A stretch of 64,000 nt of DNA from assembly GCF_001522545.3 (NCBI RefSeq), contig NC_031770.1, positions 34,721,866 to 34,785,865 on the forward strand. Reading direction: 5' to 3'. This DNA comes from Parus major (taxonomy: Eukaryota > Chordata > Aves > Passeriformes > Paridae). Positions 61,739-64,000 of the stretch are shown in pieces (the stretch's first letter is position 1; each line of letters opens with the position of its first letter). A program made the position numbers and the translations under genes. The notes under the pieces are model-generated. The model saw nothing but the letters and a program-made list of their open reading frames with translations, was not told the DNA's origin and made no database searches.

Positions 61739-64000
61739 ATTTCCCACATTTCCATTCCCATGCACAGTAGGCACATGTTGTACCTCCCTTTCTGCAGGCT
61801 GACGGCAGCCTCCTGCCTCAGGGACCAGAGTTTCCCCTTGACGCCACAATGCCAAACAGAACCGGAAAAGAAGGCCTGGCACTGCTGGAGCTCCCCCACC
61901 ACCCCAAAGTGGGAAGCAGAAAAGTGACAGGCCCTGTGTGCTGCTTGGCAAGCTCACTGCATTTCTCCGAGGCTGATGCTGAAACTGAAATAAGTCACCT
62001 CACATTTTTGACCCCGAAACAGAGTTTCTTTCCTGATGAAGCCCAGCTGCAGGGGCACTCCAGATCACAGTGAGCTCCCCAGTTCATCAACGTGGTAAGT
62101 AGGGGCTACCAGGCTCATTTGACTCAAATGAGGGGTTGCCCACATTTCCAGGGAGGGAAGCACTCCAGACAATGTTGAAGGTTACACTTGCAGCCTCACT
62201 GAGAACATGTCTCAGGAGTGCCCTATGGTGCAGACATACACCAATATGCACCACACCACACACAGCTGTGGGCATGGTCCACCAGTGCCCTGAGGTGAGG
62301 GTCACAGCTGTGACCACTGGGATGGTGGTGGTGGTGGGGACGCAGCCTGGGGCTGCACTCTCTCAGCACTGACCTCCACAACCTCAGGCATGTGAATTGC
62401 CACCTACTCCTTTCAAGAGTAAACATTGCAATTGTACCTGAGCCACATTTGGGTGCTTTCCAAAGCTGCTTATGGTGGCGGAGAAGATGAGCTCACACCA
62501 CCCAGGCTTTTCACTGGCACCTTCCCTCCAGCTGCTAGAGACTGCTGCCACCCCTAGTCAGGTAAAAAACTCATCTGAGGCAAAGGCCACCCCTGGCTTT
62601 CCACTCCCTACAAACTGACAAACTGCAGCTTGCTTCTTTCCTGCAGATATGTCATTCTTCAGGCTGGAAAAGCTGCTGAAATGGCTGTGTCCAGTGCACG
62701 TCCCTGCACACGTTCCCCAATCCCAATGGAGGCAATGGCTCAAAGATTTACACCGGCTAAAAGTTTTGAGGCATATCTCCTGAAAGCCAATTTATTTTTA
62801 TTCCAGGAGGTATTAATAATAGAAAAGCCTGGGTTCTGTTGGCTGATCTCTTTATTTTTTCTCTGGTCATTTATTGCAGCTCCTTTTATTTATTCCTCTG
62901 ATTTAAATTTCTGTTCTTGTTTCATTTTGATTCTAGTTTCTTCAAATATTATGTACATAATTTAAGTTGTAGTATTCAGAAAAATAAATACCTGGGAATC
63001 ACCTGTGTAACACAGAAGCTATGAAAGGATGCAAAATGCAGAGAGCACAGAGAATGAGAAAAAAATACTTACATTTTATTCTATTCTCTTTCAGTGTTGT
63101 ATATGGAACGTTTTATCTCTCGTGTTATTAAAAAAAAAAAAGGTAGATATAGGAAAGGTTCTGAAAATATGCTTTGAAAGGATAAAGAAACTGGAAGACT
63201 ATCCATAAGAAGACAAACTGTAAAGATTTACAGAGAGAAATGAAAAATATGATATGCAGTAGGTATATCTAATAATGGATTTTTAGAGAAAGTAATTTGA
63301 TATATCCTTTTTCCATGCTACAAAGGAGGCATGCTACCCCTTTGGACTAGAATTTCTTTCAAGACTTGGTGAAAGTCTATTTATTAATTTAAATTGTCAA
63401 ATTTTCACAGAGCCATTGGATAGGTTTAAAATTAATTCAGAATAATCATCCACACATTATTCTTAGTGTATATTAAAGAATTGATTGCTTTATCCTGTTC
63501 ATCTTGAAATATCTTGCTTATACCTCTGAAATATTTAATACTATCAGCTTCATTGTTAGTAGCTGGACTAGGCTGGCCAACAATGGAAATGCTGGGGTCT
63601 CTGTCGCTGTACAGACTTTTCCAGGTCCAAGTGAGAGGAGTAAAGCCACCTACTTATTTCTTAAATGAAGTACTTTATTACTTGGGGGACTTGGTTTAAA
63701 AAACTATAATATTTTGCATGTCAAGTAATGCAAACTAAAAAAGTAGAAGAGGCTAGTGAAACTAAGACAAGGTTAATAAATCTTTTTAATTCTTGAATAG
63801 CTAACAAGGAAGGGCATGCAAGGACAGACTTAGTGATATAGTCATTACCAAAAAAGGATTTTGTGTCACCTACTACAGAAGTGTAGAATTTAAAACATTT
63901 GAAATTATTGCCTGAACACGAATTTCCTTGGGCCAAAATACCATATTTCTGGTAATTGCTTCATGCATTATCTGCAATCACAAATTATTTCACTCTGCCA
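61739..64000. other. Gene-free sequence, right end
   Basis: No gene is supported. Up to about 62.75 kb the sequence is more G+C-rich than average, and it holds a 16-bp palindrome and a short GGT run near 62325. Several frames overlap on both strands without recognisable domains. From 62.8 kb to the end it is A+T-rich, with a 12-A run at 63130-63141. Confidence 0.72.
62300..62315. other. 16-bp perfect palindrome with E-box core
   Basis: GGTCACAGCTGTGACC is its own reverse complement. It contains CAGCTG and two inverted GGTCA/TGACC half-sites six bases apart. It could bind bHLH factors or, less likely given the spacing, a nuclear receptor dimer. No other evidence of a regulatory region was seen. 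Confidence 0.3.

Noticed and set aside
61481..61927. Plus-strand open frame of 148 codons over the third CR1
   Set aside because: It runs through the CR1 in a frame other than the element's coding frame and on into flanking DNA, so it is a shadow frame.

Overview
This is A+T-rich, intron- or intergenic-like DNA from an amniote, most likely a bird. The evidence is three partial CR1 LINE copies, all 3' ends. Two carry the ATTCTATG-type terminal motif and one the ATTCTGTGATTCTGTG variant common in birds. A passerine is plausible from that third tail, but this is inference. There are no bacterial-style operons, no tRNA or rRNA genes and no CRISPR array. No open reading frame resembles a recognisable host protein. 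The longest frames (about 110-150 codons) are what chance gives in 64 kb of this composition, and the only frames with a recognisable family are CR1 remnants.

Layout. Positions 1-9.6 kb are unique sequence with a G-quadruplex motif, small duplications and one exon-like block. A distinct island at about 9.6-10.25 kb starts with a poly-T run and is G+C- and CpG-rich. It contains a 31-bp minisatellite interrupted by a 120-N assembly gap. From 10.25 to 29.7 kb the sequence is unique and A+T-rich, with a strongly palindromic TA-rich repeat at 19.3 kb. A plus-strand CR1 3' end lies at 29.7-29.94 kb. From 29.9 to 49.55 kb the sequence is again unique, with a (CA)10 microsatellite, homopolymers and a few motif-rich blocks. 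A minus-strand CR1 lies at 49.56-49.92 kb. Unique sequence follows to 61.5 kb, then an internally deleted plus-strand CR1 at 61.48-61.74 kb, then a slightly more G+C-rich tail.

No gene network can be described. The items most worth checking are the minisatellite/CpG island around the gap, the internally deleted CR1, the cruciform-prone TA repeat, and three short plus-strand blocks with splice-like borders whose phases happen to be compatible. Splice-like blocks occur by chance at high frequency, so the last are only weak leads. I found no convincing undescribed system.
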